Positions 18,283 through 28,542 of a DNA stretch of 64,000 bases are shown here, one piece after another (positions within the stretch are counted from its first letter, which is position 1; each line of letters starts with the position of its first letter). The translations under genes were made by a program, and so were the position numbers. A model generated the notes under the pieces. It saw nothing but the letters and a program-made list of their open reading frames with translations. It had not been told where the DNA came from and did no database searches. The DNA is from Bacillota bacterium (GTDB lineage Bacteria; Bacillota; Clostridia; Lachnospirales; Lachnospiraceae), in the NCBI GenBank assembly GCA_023415055.1, contig JAEZLZ010000024.1, positions 41,344 through 105,343 of the forward strand, read 5' to 3'.

Positions 18283-19236
18283 ATGGCCCCTTATAATGGA
18301 AAAACAATACAAATTATGGATGAGGTAAATAAGGTTGTAATCGGAAAACGCATGATTATAGAGAAGGTTCTTACTGCTATTTTGGCTAAGGGTCATATTC
18401 TTTTAGAGGATTTTCCGGGTGTAGGAAAGACCACTTTAGCACTGGCATTCTCGAAAGCGATGGCTTTGGAACACCATCGTCTGCAATTTACTCCGGACGT
18501 GCTTCCCACGGATGTAGTCGGCTTCCACCTGCTGAATAAGGAGGGGGATGGCTATCAGTATAAGCCGGGAGCAATTATGTGCAATTTATTTCTTGCCGAT
18601 GAGATTAATCGAACCTCCTCAAAGACTCAGTCTGCTCTGCTTGAGGTAATGGAGGAGGGAAAAGTAACGGTGGACAGTGTTACCAGAGAGGTTCCCAAAC
18701 CCTTTGTAGTTATGGCAACCCAGAATCCCATCGGATCCATCGGAACCCAGATGCTTCCGGAATCCCAACTGGATCGCTTTATGATTCGCCTTTCGATGGG
18801 ATATCCGGATAAGGAAAGTGAGATCGGTATCCTGAAGGAACGCCAGAATACCAATCCACTTGAGAAGGTAGTCAAGGTAGTAGAGAAGGAAGACATAATA
18901 ACGATGCAGAATCTGGTGGAGGAGGTATTCATTCACGATTCTATTTATGAATATATTACATTGCTGGTAGCCCAGACCAGAGAAAACCCTCTTATTGAGC
19001 TTGGCGTAAGCCCGCGAGGATCCCTTGCAATTATGAACATGGTGAAAGCGTTGGCCTTTCTAAATCGAAGAGATTATGTCATTCCCGCGGATGTTCAGGC
19101 AGTATTTAAAGATGTATCCGCTCACCGTATGATATTGAAACCGAAGGCACGTGTCAATAATGTAACCGTGGACAACCTGTTGGAGGATATTCTGCGAATC
19201 GTCAAAGCCCCCAGGATCATCACGAAGGATGCATAA
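18283..19236 (+). CDS. MoxR family AAA+ ATPase
   Basis: A 317-residue AAA+ ATPase of the MoxR group. Walker A is GVGKTT at residues 46-51. Walker B is NLFLADEINRTSSKTQSALL near residue 102, with the MoxR-typical NRTSSKTQ sensor segment; MATQNPIG is the sensor-1 strand near residue 145 and DRFMIRL follows. MoxR ATPases act as chaperones maturing metal or cell-envelope proteins, usually with a DUF58 partner. ATG 18283 has GGGAGGAG upstream, so I reject the TTG at 18268. It leads a three-gene operon with DUF58 and transglutaminase genes. Confidence 0.9.
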   Translation: MAPYNGKTIQIMDEVNKVVIGKRMIIEKVLTAILAKGHILLEDFPGVGKTTLALAFSKAMALEHHRLQFTPDVLPTDVVGFHLLNKEGDGYQYKPGAIMCNLFLADEINRTSSKTQSALLEVMEEGKVTVDSVTREVPKPFVVMATQNPIGSIGTQMLPESQLDRFMIRLSMGYPDKESEIGILKERQNTNPLEKVVKVVEKEDIITMQNLVEEVFIHDSIYEYITLLVAQTRENPLIELGVSPRGSLAIMNMVKALAFLNRRDYVIPADVQAVFKDVSAHRMILKPKARVNNVTVDNLLEDILRIVKAPRIITKDA

Positions 19237-19296
19237 ATAAATACACTACGGTGAAGCAAACAGCAATTTTCCCAGTAGAAAGGCCTCGGTGATAAC

Positions 19297-20514
19297 ATGC
19301 TTCGCAATATAATAAAATATTTGATCGCTCTGGCAGCAGTCGGATTATTGTCAATCTTATATAACACTTATTATATGGGGATTATTTTTCTCTCAATGGC
19401 AGCGATTCCCTTTCTTATGTTTGCACTGTTGAGCTATCTTTACGGAAAGCTTAAGATCGAACTGGTATCCGTAATCCATGTGGCTAAGAAGGGGGAGGTA
19501 GTTCCTATCTCAATTTGGCTGGATAATCCGACGATTTTTCCGGTATCACATATTAAGGTGTCTTTAAATTATAAGAATGCATTTTCAGACATGCGCTATA
19601 AGAAAAATTTTATGGTCTGCGTCGACGCAAAGACGAAGACCTCCTTTCTCTGCAATCTTTATTCGGAATATGCCGGTAATCTGGAGGTAACCTTAAATTA
19701 CATTCGAATCTATGATTATCTAAAGCTTTTCTCAATGAAAAAAAGAAAGAAGTCTCAGCTTACGGTTGCTGTCCTTCCGGTTTATTATGAATTGGAGCAG
19801 CAGCAATTTATCAGTCTTCATTCGAAACTGGTGGAAAGTGATTATTATTCAGCATATAAGAGCGGGGATGACCCCTCGGAAGTGTTTGCCATCCGGGAAT
19901 ATCGGGAAGGTGACAGACAGCAGAGAATTCACTGGAAACTGAGCAGAAAACTGGATCAGCTGATGATCAAGGAATTCAGTGAACCCTTGAATTGCTCCAT
20001 CCTTCTGTTTGTTGATATATATACACCGGAGGAGCTTAATCGAATGCTGTTTATGGATTCTATTTTAGAATGTGCTTTGTCCCTGTCCTATATTTTTCTT
20101 CTGTCCGGTCAAATGCATTATTTTACCTGGTATGATGATAAGCAAGGTTCCTGCACAAGAATTAGAATCACACAGGAAAAGGATCTTTTTGAGGCAGTGG
20201 ATGGTTTGCTGCATGTGCTGCCCTATTCCTCCCGTACAGATGCACTGGCGGCCTATGAAGCGCAGCATCCCAAGGAGCAATATTCAAACTTAATCTTTAT
20301 TACCGGTGAGCAGCCAAGAAAACGGACGGAGAGCATATCCTTAATAAAGGCTGTGAGCAAACAGATTATCTATCTTGCCGAAATTGATACCCAGCCCGGA
20401 ACGAAGTATCTTCCGAACGAGGTAATCAGGCGCTTCACGGATGCTGAAGTATCCTTAGCTTCGGTGGATACCCATCACGTCCGCCGTGATTTGGAGCAGC
20501 TAAGAATGGATTAG
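19297..20514 (+). CDS. DUF58 domain-containing protein
   Basis: A 405-residue protein with two N-terminal membrane segments (residues about 5-45) and the DUF58 core SGDDPSEVFAIREYREGD near residue 189, followed by RIHWKLSRKLDQLMIKEF, the most conserved stretch of the family. The C-terminal half resembles a von Willebrand A-like fold with LFVDIYTP near residue 233. DUF58 proteins are the standard partners of MoxR ATPases and membrane transglutaminases in envelope-related operons. Start ATG 19297 is 60 bases after moxR. Confidence 0.88.
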   Translation: MLRNIIKYLIALAAVGLLSILYNTYYMGIIFLSMAAIPFLMFALLSYLYGKLKIELVSVIHVAKKGEVVPISIWLDNPTIFPVSHIKVSLNYKNAFSDMRYKKNFMVCVDAKTKTSFLCNLYSEYAGNLEVTLNYIRIYDYLKLFSMKKRKKSQLTVAVLPVYYELEQQQFISLHSKLVESDYYSAYKSGDDPSEVFAIREYREGDRQQRIHWKLSRKLDQLMIKEFSEPLNCSILLFVDIYTPEELNRMLFMDSILECALSLSYIFLLSGQMHYFTWYDDKQGSCTRIRITQEKDLFEAVDGLLHVLPYSSRTDALAAYEAQHPKEQYSNLIFITGEQPRKRTESISLIKAVSKQIIYLAEIDTQPGTKYLPNEVIRRFTDAEVSLASVDTHHVRRDLEQLRMD

Positions 20515-20529
20515 AAAGGTAGGGAGTAT

Positions 20530-23079
20530 ATGTTCCACGATTATGAAGATGGCGTCATTATGGACGATACCGTCATGATGATAGAAGAGAAGCAAACCAG
20601 CTTTCCTGTCACCACCAGAATCTTTCAGTTTCTGGTGATAGCCCTTGGAAGCTGGGGTGGTATCTCTATGCTTGTGGAATGTGCAGGAATTCCCTGTAAT
20701 ATGCTCCGGGTAAATAGCGCGATTCTGATATTTAGTGCTCTATTCTACCTCCTGTGTCTGCACCCGTCCTTTGGTCTGGTTAAGCTTTTTTTCAGTATAT
20801 TGATTTATGGTCTGTTCTTTTACAGCAGGCTGCCCCGAATACTGAATGGCTTTTATACTATTGAGAATCTAGTATTGAAGCGGATCTCAATATATTATGG
20901 AACAAAAGACTTGAAGTTCGTTGCTGATTACACCACTGCAGAAGCAGATACTACATTATTTATGATAATGCTTTTATTTCTTACCATCGGGTTATTAGCA
21001 GTGGCAGTGGTATGTAACCGATTCATCGGTGTAATTACGCTATTGCAGCTCCTCCCGGTTACAGCTTGCTTTGCCCTGGGATTAATCCCATCAGAGCGCT
21101 ATATGATACCGAATTTGTTAAGTATTCTTTATCTCTTAAAATCCGGAAATAATGGTGATCACGATGCGGACCGCAAGCAGCGTAAGCTCTGGCATATGGT
21201 CAGCAGCCGTTCGGCAATCTGGTTCAGTATGCTCAGTCTGCTGCTGTTCTTTCTGATGAAGCTTGTTATCACCAAGGATGACTATGACAGTATGACAGAA
21301 ATTAAGGAGATGAAGTCTGAGATTCAGACTGCGATGAATGACTTCTCTATAAAGGACTTCTCCAGAAAATTATCGGAGATTGAGTTGTTTACGCGCAAGG
21401 TATCCTCTACCGGCTTGAACGGCGGAGAGTTGGGAAGGACCGGACAGGTGCAATATGAGAATGTCAGACATCTTACTATTGTTGCACCGATCCAATCGAT
21501 TGAAGAAGGTATCTATCTGAAGGGTTATGTCGGAAGCGTTTATACCGGCGACCGATGGGAAACTCATTCTCAGGAGATGCAGAAGGAATATGAGAAGCTT
21601 CTACTGCGGCTTCCCCAGAAACTCTTTCCCCCGGTGAATCAAACTAGCATATTTTTAAAGCATTTTATCGTTGATTCTGAAGTTCCGGCACAGACCTCCT
21701 CCGGCTGGTATGAGTATAGTCTTGACCGGGGCAGCATGAAGATTGAATATCGGGGAGCTAACAATAAATTCATATATGCTCCCTATTTCACGGATTATAG
21801 TGAGATGAGGGATATTGTGTATGAGCAGGATCTCTATGCATCTCCCGCGGTTCGTAAGAACAACTATGAATATCAATATTTCTATGATGTATCATTGCTT
21901 GAAGCGCCAGACCTTTATGAGAAGCTGTTGGATAAGCTAAGCGATTATACGGAATATGAAAAGCTTTACCGGGAATATGTTCACCAGGCCTACACCCAGC
22001 TGCCTGCGGAAGGTTTAGTTAATGTAAAGCGAGATTTCTCACCGGAACGGGTAAAGACGAAGACCGGAAGTGTTACAGAGAAGATTGCCTATATCAAAAA
22101 GTACCTGGAACAGAATACCCAGTATTCCCTGACTCCTGGCAGACTGCCGGAGGGAGAGGACTTTGTTGAATACTTTTTATATACGAATAAGGTAGGTTAT
22201 TGCGCTCATTATGCGTCGGCAGCGACCTTAATGCTTCGTTGCCTTGGAATCCCCGCAAGATATGTGGAGGGATATGCAGTAGGAAAGGAGTCAATCTATC
22301 GAAACTCCGGCTCCCAGGAGACGACCAGATACACGAATCTCGGTAAGAAATCGACGATGGTTACTCAGTCCGAGGTAAATGTCATGGATTACAATGCGCA
22401 CGCCTGGGTGGAGGTATATTTTGATAATTGTGGTTGGGTTCCGGTAGAATTCACTCCGGGCTCCACCGTAGATTATAATAATTCTGTGGTAGCCGATATG
22501 GAGGAGTTCAGCAGTAATATAGAGGATGGAAATATCAAGAAGTCCCTTGAGAATAGCGATGCTATCCCTTCCTCAGCTCCGAATCTCCCGATAGCACAAC
22601 AGCAGGAAGAGCAATCTAGTGATAATGATAAGCAGGATAGGACCGCTTCCGCTGCAAAACAGGCGGAACTACTGTATCTGTGGGTGGTTTTCGCTGTTCC
22701 CATTCTGATGATTGCCTCCTTATTACTTTATCGAATTCATAAAAATAATCAGGCGAGATTCTCAGATAACCTAAATCGCAGAGCTATCTTTCACTTTGAA
22801 GAGGTAGAAAAGATGCTCCGGGCATGTCAGGGATTACCGGATAAGAGAGCATTACTGGAAGAAAGCGAGACTTATGTGAAGGAGCATGTTGCATATGTTG
22901 ACAGAGAACATCTCGAGGAAATGATGGAGATCACCCGAAAAGCACGTTTTGGCGGCGGAATGATCACTGAGCTTGAGCTTAAGAAAGTTCAGAGCTATCG
23001 GGAAAACCTATATACATTAATTACAGAGAATTCGTCAATTTGTAGAAGAATTTACCTGAAATTAATACTTCTGATATGA
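20530..23079 (+). CDS. Membrane transglutaminase-like domain protein
   Basis: An 849-residue protein with about six N-terminal membrane segments (residues about 30-250), an extracytoplasmic region containing a transglutaminase-like cysteine protease core, one further membrane helix near residue 720 and a cytoplasmic helical tail. In the core, Cys558 (GYCAHYASAATLMLRCLGIP) and His624 (NAHAWVEVYF) are visible. The third catalytic position, usually Asp in such proteins, reads Glu640 within PVEFTPG, a variant I have the impression is common in clostridial members. Its start is 15 bases after DUF58. With MoxR and DUF58 it likely forms a membrane complex acting on surface proteins; substrate unknown. 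Confidence 0.88.
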   Translation: MFHDYEDGVIMDDTVMMIEEKQTSFPVTTRIFQFLVIALGSWGGISMLVECAGIPCNMLRVNSAILIFSALFYLLCLHPSFGLVKLFFSILIYGLFFYSRLPRILNGFYTIENLVLKRISIYYGTKDLKFVADYTTAEADTTLFMIMLLFLTIGLLAVAVVCNRFIGVITLLQLLPVTACFALGLIPSERYMIPNLLSILYLLKSGNNGDHDADRKQRKLWHMVSSRSAIWFSMLSLLLFFLMKLVITKDDYDSMTEIKEMKSEIQTAMNDFSIKDFSRKLSEIELFTRKVSSTGLNGGELGRTGQVQYENVRHLTIVAPIQSIEEGIYLKGYVGSVYTGDRWETHSQEMQKEYEKLLLRLPQKLFPPVNQTSIFLKHFIVDSEVPAQTSSGWYEYSLDRGSMKIEYRGANNKFIYAPYFTDYSEMRDIVYEQDLYASPAVRKNNYEYQYFYDVSLLEAPDLYEKLLDKLSDYTEYEKLYREYVHQAYTQLPAEGLVNVKRDFSPERVKTKTGSVTEKIAYIKKYLEQNTQYSLTPGRLPEGEDFVEYFLYTNKVGYCAHYASAATLMLRCLGIPARYVEGYAVGKESIYRNSGSQETTRYTNLGKKSTMVTQSEVNVMDYNAHAWVEVYFDNCGWVPVEFTPGSTVDYNNSVVADMEEFSSNIEDGNIKKSLENSDAIPSSAPNLPIAQQQEEQSSDNDKQDRTASAAKQAELLYLWVVFAVPILMIASLLLYRIHKNNQARFSDNLNRRAIFHFEEVEKMLRACQGLPDKRALLEESETYVKEHVAYVDREHLEEMMEITRKARFGGGMITELELKKVQSYRENLYTLITENSSICRRIYLKLILLI

Positions 23080-23188
23080 AATATCGGAAGAAACAGCTTC
23101 TAAGGATAGGGCAAATATGGTATAATAAAGTACGGTAATAGCTTTGAAACGGTTAGACATAATAACAAATAGAATGGGAGTGACCTTT

Positions 23189-23824
23189 ATGAATAAGATA
23201 ATTACGATTAGCAGGCAGTTTGGCAGCGGCGGACGTGAAATAGGGGCAAAGCTGGCAAAGAGATTAGGAATTCCATTTTATGATAATGAGATTATATCCA
23301 GGGCAGCCAAAGAGAGCGGATTTGCTGAGGCAGCCTTCGAAAATGCTGAGAAAAAGGCCTCCAACAGCCTTCTTTATTCCCTCGCAATGGGAATGAATGC
23401 ATACGGTAATCAGGATATTGGATTCACTCATTTGTCTTTGGATGATCAGCTGTATCTTGCACAGTCCAATGTGATTCGAAAAGTGGCAGAGGAAGGCCCC
23501 TGCGTAATCGTCGGAAGATGTGCGGATTATGTACTTCGCGACTACAGCCAAGTAGTGAATATTTTCATCTGGGCCGTTCTGGAGGCACGTAAAAAACGAG
23601 CAATTGAGCAATACCACCTGAAAGAAAATAAGGCAGAAGAGGAAATATTAAGGACGGACCGCAGGAGAGCAAATTATTATAATTATCATGCCAGTGAAAA
23701 ATGGGGTAAGGCGGAAAACTATCACCTGTCACTTCGCAGCGATTATATCGGTGTTGATAACACCGTTGAGTGCATAATGAATTATCTTCAGTATGGGGAA
23801 AGGGAGCAGGGAACAATCGGATGA
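23189..23824 (+). CDS. Cytidylate kinase-like family protein
   Basis: A 211-residue P-loop protein. ITISRQFGSGGREIGAKLAK at residues 4-23 is the nucleotide-binding loop of the cytidylate-kinase-2 family, followed by GIPFYDNEII and a CVIVGRCADYVL segment near residue 103. These proteins are widespread in Clostridia and are distinct from the essential Cmk; their substrate is not established. I start at ATG 23189 with GGGAGTG upstream rather than 23144. The stop overlaps the ATG of the next gene (ATGA), so it is translationally coupled to the AI-2E-family permease. Confidence 0.85.
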   Translation: MNKIITISRQFGSGGREIGAKLAKRLGIPFYDNEIISRAAKESGFAEAAFENAEKKASNSLLYSLAMGMNAYGNQDIGFTHLSLDDQLYLAQSNVIRKVAEEGPCVIVGRCADYVLRDYSQVVNIFIWAVLEARKKRAIEQYHLKENKAEEEILRTDRRRANYYNYHASEKWGKAENYHLSLRSDYIGVDNTVECIMNYLQYGEREQGTIG

Positions 23825-25008
23825 AGTGGAAGGATAAGCTGAATAAGCAGTATCTGCAGATATCTCTGTATGTCATAATTACGGTGGTAATCATCTACGC
23901 CTTAATTTTGATCGTCAAGAATTCTCATTTACTACTTAAGGAGATCATGGACAGTATTAAATGGCTGCTTCAAGTGAGTAAGCCAGTTATTCTGGGGTTT
24001 GTATTTGCTTATCTTATGGATCCTGTGGTCAGTTTGTTTGAGCGTAGATATCGTAAATTAAAATCATCCAGGCTTTTTAAAAAAATTGTTATGCCTCGAA
24101 CCTGGGCAGCAGTTACCTCGGTACTTTTACTGGTAATTGCAGTACTGGGTCTGATTTCTGTGCTCGTTTTTACGATCACAAACCAGATCAGGCTGGTGAC
24201 TCTGGACGATGTAATCAAGCTTGCTCAGGATTACAGGGCAAATCTCGATGCTCTCTATCAATCGGTACTTGCAGGCATGCGGAGACTGGACATCCAATCA
24301 AAGGAGCTGGAGCAGTATGTCACCAATACGGCTACTTATCTCATTGGAGCTATTTTTAACTTCGTTGAGGGAACCTTAACCTCCTTTACGAATATATCAA
24401 AATATCTTACTACCTTTATTTTTAGCTTTATCATCGGTTTTTATTTCATGATTGACGGCAGGATGTTCATGTCCTACATTCGTAAAATATGCATTGCATT
24501 ATTTCCCGATAAGCTGAATGACGGGCTGAAGAAGATGGCGGGAGATCTGGACCGGGTATTTTCCGGATATATTCGAGGCCAGCTGATTGATGCTTTTGTT
24601 ATGATGTTTTTGATCAGTATTGTTCTGTCGATCACCGGTGTGAAATTTGCGATAGTCATCGGTATCTTAGCGGGCATCGGTAATCTGATACCATATTTTG
24701 GTCCAATTGTCGCCTATGTCAGCACCTCTCTGGTATGCTTATTGAATCAAGATCTGCGAACCTGGCTGATCTCTATGGCGATGCTATTTTTGATACAAGC
24801 CATCGATGGTAATTTGATCGGTCCAAAGCTTTTGAGCAGCTCCATCAAGATACATCCGTTGATCATAATTGTTTCGATCATCTTTGGAAGTGCACTCGGT
24901 GGTTTCCTCGGGATGCTGTTAGCGGTTCCTATTGGTGCATATTTAAAATTGATATTTGCCCGCTTTATCGATCACAGGTTGAAAAAGAAGGAAGAACGGG
25001 AGCTGTAA
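23821..25008 (+). CDS. AI-2E family transporter (PF01594-type permease)
   Basis: A 395-residue membrane protein of the AI-2E/PerM family. It has paired N-terminal membrane helices, a helical extracytoplasmic region (about residues 110-170), and the conserved C-terminal block GNLIPYFGPIVAYVST near residue 288 followed by GNLIGPKLLSSS near residue 337. Members include exporters of autoinducer-2 and sodium/proton antiporters, so a generic permease call is safest. ATG 23821 overlaps the upstream stop (ATGA); the longer frame from 23770 would lie inside the upstream gene. Ends with a basic tail. Confidence 0.88.
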   Translation: MKWKDKLNKQYLQISLYVIITVVIIYALILIVKNSHLLLKEIMDSIKWLLQVSKPVILGFVFAYLMDPVVSLFERRYRKLKSSRLFKKIVMPRTWAAVTSVLLLVIAVLGLISVLVFTITNQIRLVTLDDVIKLAQDYRANLDALYQSVLAGMRRLDIQSKELEQYVTNTATYLIGAIFNFVEGTLTSFTNISKYLTTFIFSFIIGFYFMIDGRMFMSYIRKICIALFPDKLNDGLKKMAGDLDRVFSGYIRGQLIDAFVMMFLISIVLSITGVKFAIVIGILAGIGNLIPYFGPIVAYVSTSLVCLLNQDLRTWLISMAMLFLIQAIDGNLIGPKLLSSSIKIHPLIIIVSIIFGSALGGFLGMLLAVPIGAYLKLIFARFIDHRLKKKEEREL

Positions 25009-25239
25009 CAAAAACTTAAGAAGATTAAAATAATTGTAAGGAAAATTTAAGAAATTTGGTAGGCATTCTTTAAGAAATATAGTGTATTATTAATTTGACA
25101 AAATTTAGACATAGGCTGCACGATAAGAGCTGTAAAAAAAGAGGTACCTTATGACGTGCTTCTATTCTTTGAAGCGGATGGCAATAAAAGATAATATTCA
25201 TTTATAGTTTGTGTTAACGATAGAGTGGGAAGGTGTGAA

Positions 25240-26001
25240 ATGAACAACAACAAAGACGATAATATTATAGAAGTAAAAGGCGTTAAGAAGATTTACCGGA
25301 TGGGCAAGGAACGAATTAGCGCTGTGGAGGACGTCAGCTTTACAATTAAGCGCGGTGAATTCTGCTGTTTGTATGGTGTATCCGGTTCCGGTAAATCTAC
25401 CTTACTTAACCTAATGGCCGGTATTGAGAAGCTCACTTCAGGTCAGATCATTATCAAGGGTAAAAACATACATAAAATGGGGGAAAAAGGACTTGCCAAG
25501 TTCCGACAGGATAATCTGGGTTTTGTATTTCAGTCCTATAACTTGATGAATGCCATGACTGCTCTGGAGAATGTGGAGATGCCGCTGGTATTTAAGCGTA
25601 TCCCGGGTAAAAAAAGAAGAAAGATGGCAAAGGATATGCTCGTTAAGGTAGGGCTTGGTTCAAGATTAAAGCACAAACCCAAGGAAATGAGCGGTGGCCA
25701 GCAGCAAAGAGTGGGTATCGCACGAGCCTTTGTAAGCAACCCGGAGATCGTTTTTGCCGATGAACCCACCGGCAATCTCGATTCCAAGACCTCCAAGGAG
25801 GTCATGGACCTGATTAAGGAGATGGCTAAGACAAATCATCAGACTATTGTCATGGTTACACATGATCGAAGGTTAGCGGAATATGCCGATAAGATTATCC
25901 ACATCTTTGACGGTAAGGTAGAGAATATTGAATTGAAGGAGCATGATCCGGTTATTACGGACACGGATCCTACGGCTGAAAGCCGGCCGGTTACGGCATA
26001 G
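25240..26001 (+). CDS. ABC transporter ATP-binding protein (LolD/MacB type)
   Basis: A 253-residue ABC ATPase. Walker A is GVSGSGKST near residue 45, the Q-loop is GFVFQSYNLM, the signature is MSGGQQQRVGIARAF near residue 149, and Walker B is EIVFADEPTGNLDSKT near residue 170. The closest type is LolD/MacB/YknY, which drives a permease with a large extracellular domain rather than pumping through a channel. ATG 25240 has AAGGTG upstream; the GTG at 25225 has no site. It begins a four-gene unit including a CARDB exoprotein and an FtsX/MacB permease. Confidence 0.9.
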   Translation: MNNNKDDNIIEVKGVKKIYRMGKERISAVEDVSFTIKRGEFCCLYGVSGSGKSTLLNLMAGIEKLTSGQIIIKGKNIHKMGEKGLAKFRQDNLGFVFQSYNLMNAMTALENVEMPLVFKRIPGKKRRKMAKDMLVKVGLGSRLKHKPKEMSGGQQQRVGIARAFVSNPEIVFADEPTGNLDSKTSKEVMDLIKEMAKTNHQTIVMVTHDRRLAEYADKIIHIFDGKVENIELKEHDPVITDTDPTAESRPVTA

Positions 26002-26060
26002 AAGAATGAGTTTCAGTGTGGAGAAGCATTACATCATTAAAGGAAGTAGAGGGAAAGGGA

Positions 26061-28508
26061 ATGAAAGGAAAGTTAAAAAAAATACAGGTAATTATGATAG
26101 CACTGGTAATGATTATGTTGAATCTTTTCGGTGGTATACCCAAAGCATATGCTTCAGTAGCAAATTCAATCATCTTGGCAGATAAGATGGCTGATTCAGA
26201 ACTTGTGCTTACACCCGGTCAAGTGAAACATGTCAGGATACCGGTGAAAGCTCTTGGCGGACCGATGGACAGTGCTACGGTATCCGTATCTGCAGGAAGT
26301 GCACCATTTACGATGTCACAGCCCAAATTAACATTGAGTGATCAATCACCGGTAGCATATCTTTCGGATTATGGTATTACCTATGTGGATTTCGATATCA
26401 ATGTAAAAGATACAGCAAAGTTAGGTACTTATCCTGTAACAATTAAGGTGTCTAGTCCAGGACCGGATGGAATGGTTACGTTAACTCTGGAAACACCGAT
26501 TAATTTTCATGTGGTGAATGAATTAACTCCGGCGCAGATTGTCATCAACGACGTTAAGGTTGGAACAGCTGTCATCGGAGGTCAGACAGAGATCACCTTC
26601 ACAGCAAAGAATGATGGTGAAGTCACTGCAAAAAATACATATTATAAAATCGAATACGGCGATACAAAAATCGTGCCGAAATACGAAACTCCTAATATCA
26701 AGATAGGTGATCTGGCTCCGGGACAGACCAAATATATCTCACTCCCCATCGAAATACTGACTACAGCGGAGGCAGGATTAAAAACACTGACAGCCACCTT
26801 TGATTATAAGGATGCCGATGGAAATAAAGGAACTGATTCCCGTCAGATTTTTGTGGATGTAAAGAAGGATGAGAATGCTCCGGAGATTATGATAGATAGT
26901 GTATCCTATACCGGTGAGCTCAAGCCGGGAGCGGATGTTACAGTGAAAGCGATCTTAAGGAATTATGGCAGTGAGAAAGCAGAGAATATCACGGTTAAAA
27001 TTGATGACGCTACCACAGGCTCCGACAGTTTTTACAAGAATTATTTCACGGACAGCATTTATGTCGGTGGAATTAAGGCCGATGCCAAAATTGAAGCAAA
27101 GATTCCAATCAAGGTATCCAGCCAGGCAACGGGAGGCAATAAAAAGCTTAACCTGGTGTTGAGTTATGAAGATGCTAACGGTAATAAGTATACCTCTACC
27201 ATAGCGGTATATCCTGAGATTGTAGGAGGTGCATCTAGCTCCGGACTGGTTTTGGACAATGTGAAGCAGTATCCGGATCAGCCGGTGGCAGGTGATAGCA
27301 TGCAGGTAAGCTTTGACCTTCAGAATAAGAGTCAATCCGACATTACTGATATTAAGATATCCCTTCCGGGACTCGATGGAACTACATTTATTCCCACGAA
27401 TTCCGATCCCTTTATCTTAGTTGATAAGATTGCGGCAGGAAAGACAAAGAAGGTAACGATCCCGCTGAATCTGGCAGGAACAACTCCCGCAGGGCTGAAT
27501 AACCTGACGATAAAATACAGCTATGCCGGTAATACTTCCGTTGACCCGATCACGATACCGATCCGTGATGTTCAGAATGATCTGGGTAAGAACAGTAAAC
27601 CGAAGCTGATTATAAGCAAATATGTTGCCGATTCGGAGGAATTACGTGCAGGTTCCACCTTTAATTTTTCATTTGATCTTCACAATACACATTCCTCGAT
27701 TGCTGCAAAGAATATCACAGTGACCATCACTCAAGCAGACAATATCTTCACGGTGACACAGGGCAGCAACAGCTTCTTTATCAGTAAGATTGGCCCCGGT
27801 GAGACGGTTTCACAATCAGTGGAGCTTAAAGTTAAATCAGATGCAGCTACTAAGGCATATCCCTTAAAGCTTACGATTGAATATGAATATGAAGGTATGC
27901 AGCCAAACCCGGAGACAGGTGAGGTAGGAGAGAAGAGAACGGAAGAATTAAACCTGCAGGCAGTTGAGAACTCAAGACCGGTGGTTGATTATGTAAATGT
28001 CTATTCTTGGGATGGCAATGTTGTAGTAGGAAATACAGCAACCTTATCCTTTGAATTCTATAACATGGGAAGGTCACCGTTAAATAATGTTATTGCAACC
28101 GTAGAAGGGGATTTTGCAAAGGCAGATGGTAATATGTACTTCTTAGGCAATGTTGCCGAGGGCAGCTCCTCTTATGCAGAGTTTGATGTTATACCGAACA
28201 TGGAAGGAACCGCAAGCGGTGTGTTAAAGGTTTCTTTTGAAGATAGTAATGGAGATAAGATAGAATTTACCAAAGATTTTACTGCCGAGGTTATGCCGGC
28301 TTCTACGGTTGCTCCCGGAACAGAAAATGGTGGAGACATAGGCGTGTTTAATCCTGAGGCACCGATGGCTAAAGCAGCAATTTTACCTGTATGGTTATTT
28401 GTAATACTGCAGCTGGTAATTGCAGCAGTTTTCATTCCGGTGACAAGGAAGGTAATCATTACTGCCTATAAAGCAAAGCTTCGCAAACAAGAGCAGTCGG
28501 AAAATTAA
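26061..28508 (+). CDS. Secreted, membrane-anchored CARDB/NEW3-repeat protein (COG1361-like)
   Basis: An 815-residue surface protein. A signal sequence (residues 1-28, basic start, hydrophobic core, AYASV cleavage region) is followed by about six Ig-like CARDB/NEW3-type repeats. Each opens with a segment like PGQVKHVRIPVKALG and contains G-D-L-A-P-G-Q-type turns; repeats start near residues 32, 160, 290, 410, 530 and 655. A C-terminal membrane helix (VWLFVILQLVIAAVF near residue 777) and a short basic tail anchor it with the repeats outside. ATG 26061 follows GGGAAAGGGA. Placed between the ATPase and the permease of an ABC system, it probably works as its extracellular adaptor. Such a pairing resembles the role of MacA with MacB, but the fold is different. 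Confidence 0.8.
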   Translation: MKGKLKKIQVIMIALVMIMLNLFGGIPKAYASVANSIILADKMADSELVLTPGQVKHVRIPVKALGGPMDSATVSVSAGSAPFTMSQPKLTLSDQSPVAYLSDYGITYVDFDINVKDTAKLGTYPVTIKVSSPGPDGMVTLTLETPINFHVVNELTPAQIVINDVKVGTAVIGGQTEITFTAKNDGEVTAKNTYYKIEYGDTKIVPKYETPNIKIGDLAPGQTKYISLPIEILTTAEAGLKTLTATFDYKDADGNKGTDSRQIFVDVKKDENAPEIMIDSVSYTGELKPGADVTVKAILRNYGSEKAENITVKIDDATTGSDSFYKNYFTDSIYVGGIKADAKIEAKIPIKVSSQATGGNKKLNLVLSYEDANGNKYTSTIAVYPEIVGGASSSGLVLDNVKQYPDQPVAGDSMQVSFDLQNKSQSDITDIKISLPGLDGTTFIPTNSDPFILVDKIAAGKTKKVTIPLNLAGTTPAGLNNLTIKYSYAGNTSVDPITIPIRDVQNDLGKNSKPKLIISKYVADSEELRAGSTFNFSFDLHNTHSSIAAKNITVTITQADNIFTVTQGSNSFFISKIGPGETVSQSVELKVKSDAATKAYPLKLTIEYEYEGMQPNPETGEVGEKRTEELNLQAVENSRPVVDYVNVYSWDGNVVVGNTATLSFEFYNMGRSPLNNVIATVEGDFAKADGNMYFLGNVAEGSSSYAEFDVIPNMEGTASGVLKVSFEDSNGDKIEFTKDFTAEVMPASTVAPGTENGGDIGVFNPEAPMAKAAILPVWLFVILQLVIAAVFIPVTRKVIITAYKAKLRKQEQSEN

Positions 28509-28542
28509 TCCGGGTAGGATATGAGGAGGATGGAGGATTTTT

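Noticed and set aside
25151..25207. An 18-codon frame MTCFYSLKRMAIKDNIHL before the ABC ATPase
   Set aside because: The ribosome-binding site (AGAGGT) is modest and no stalling or hairpin element accompanies it; it looks fortuitous.
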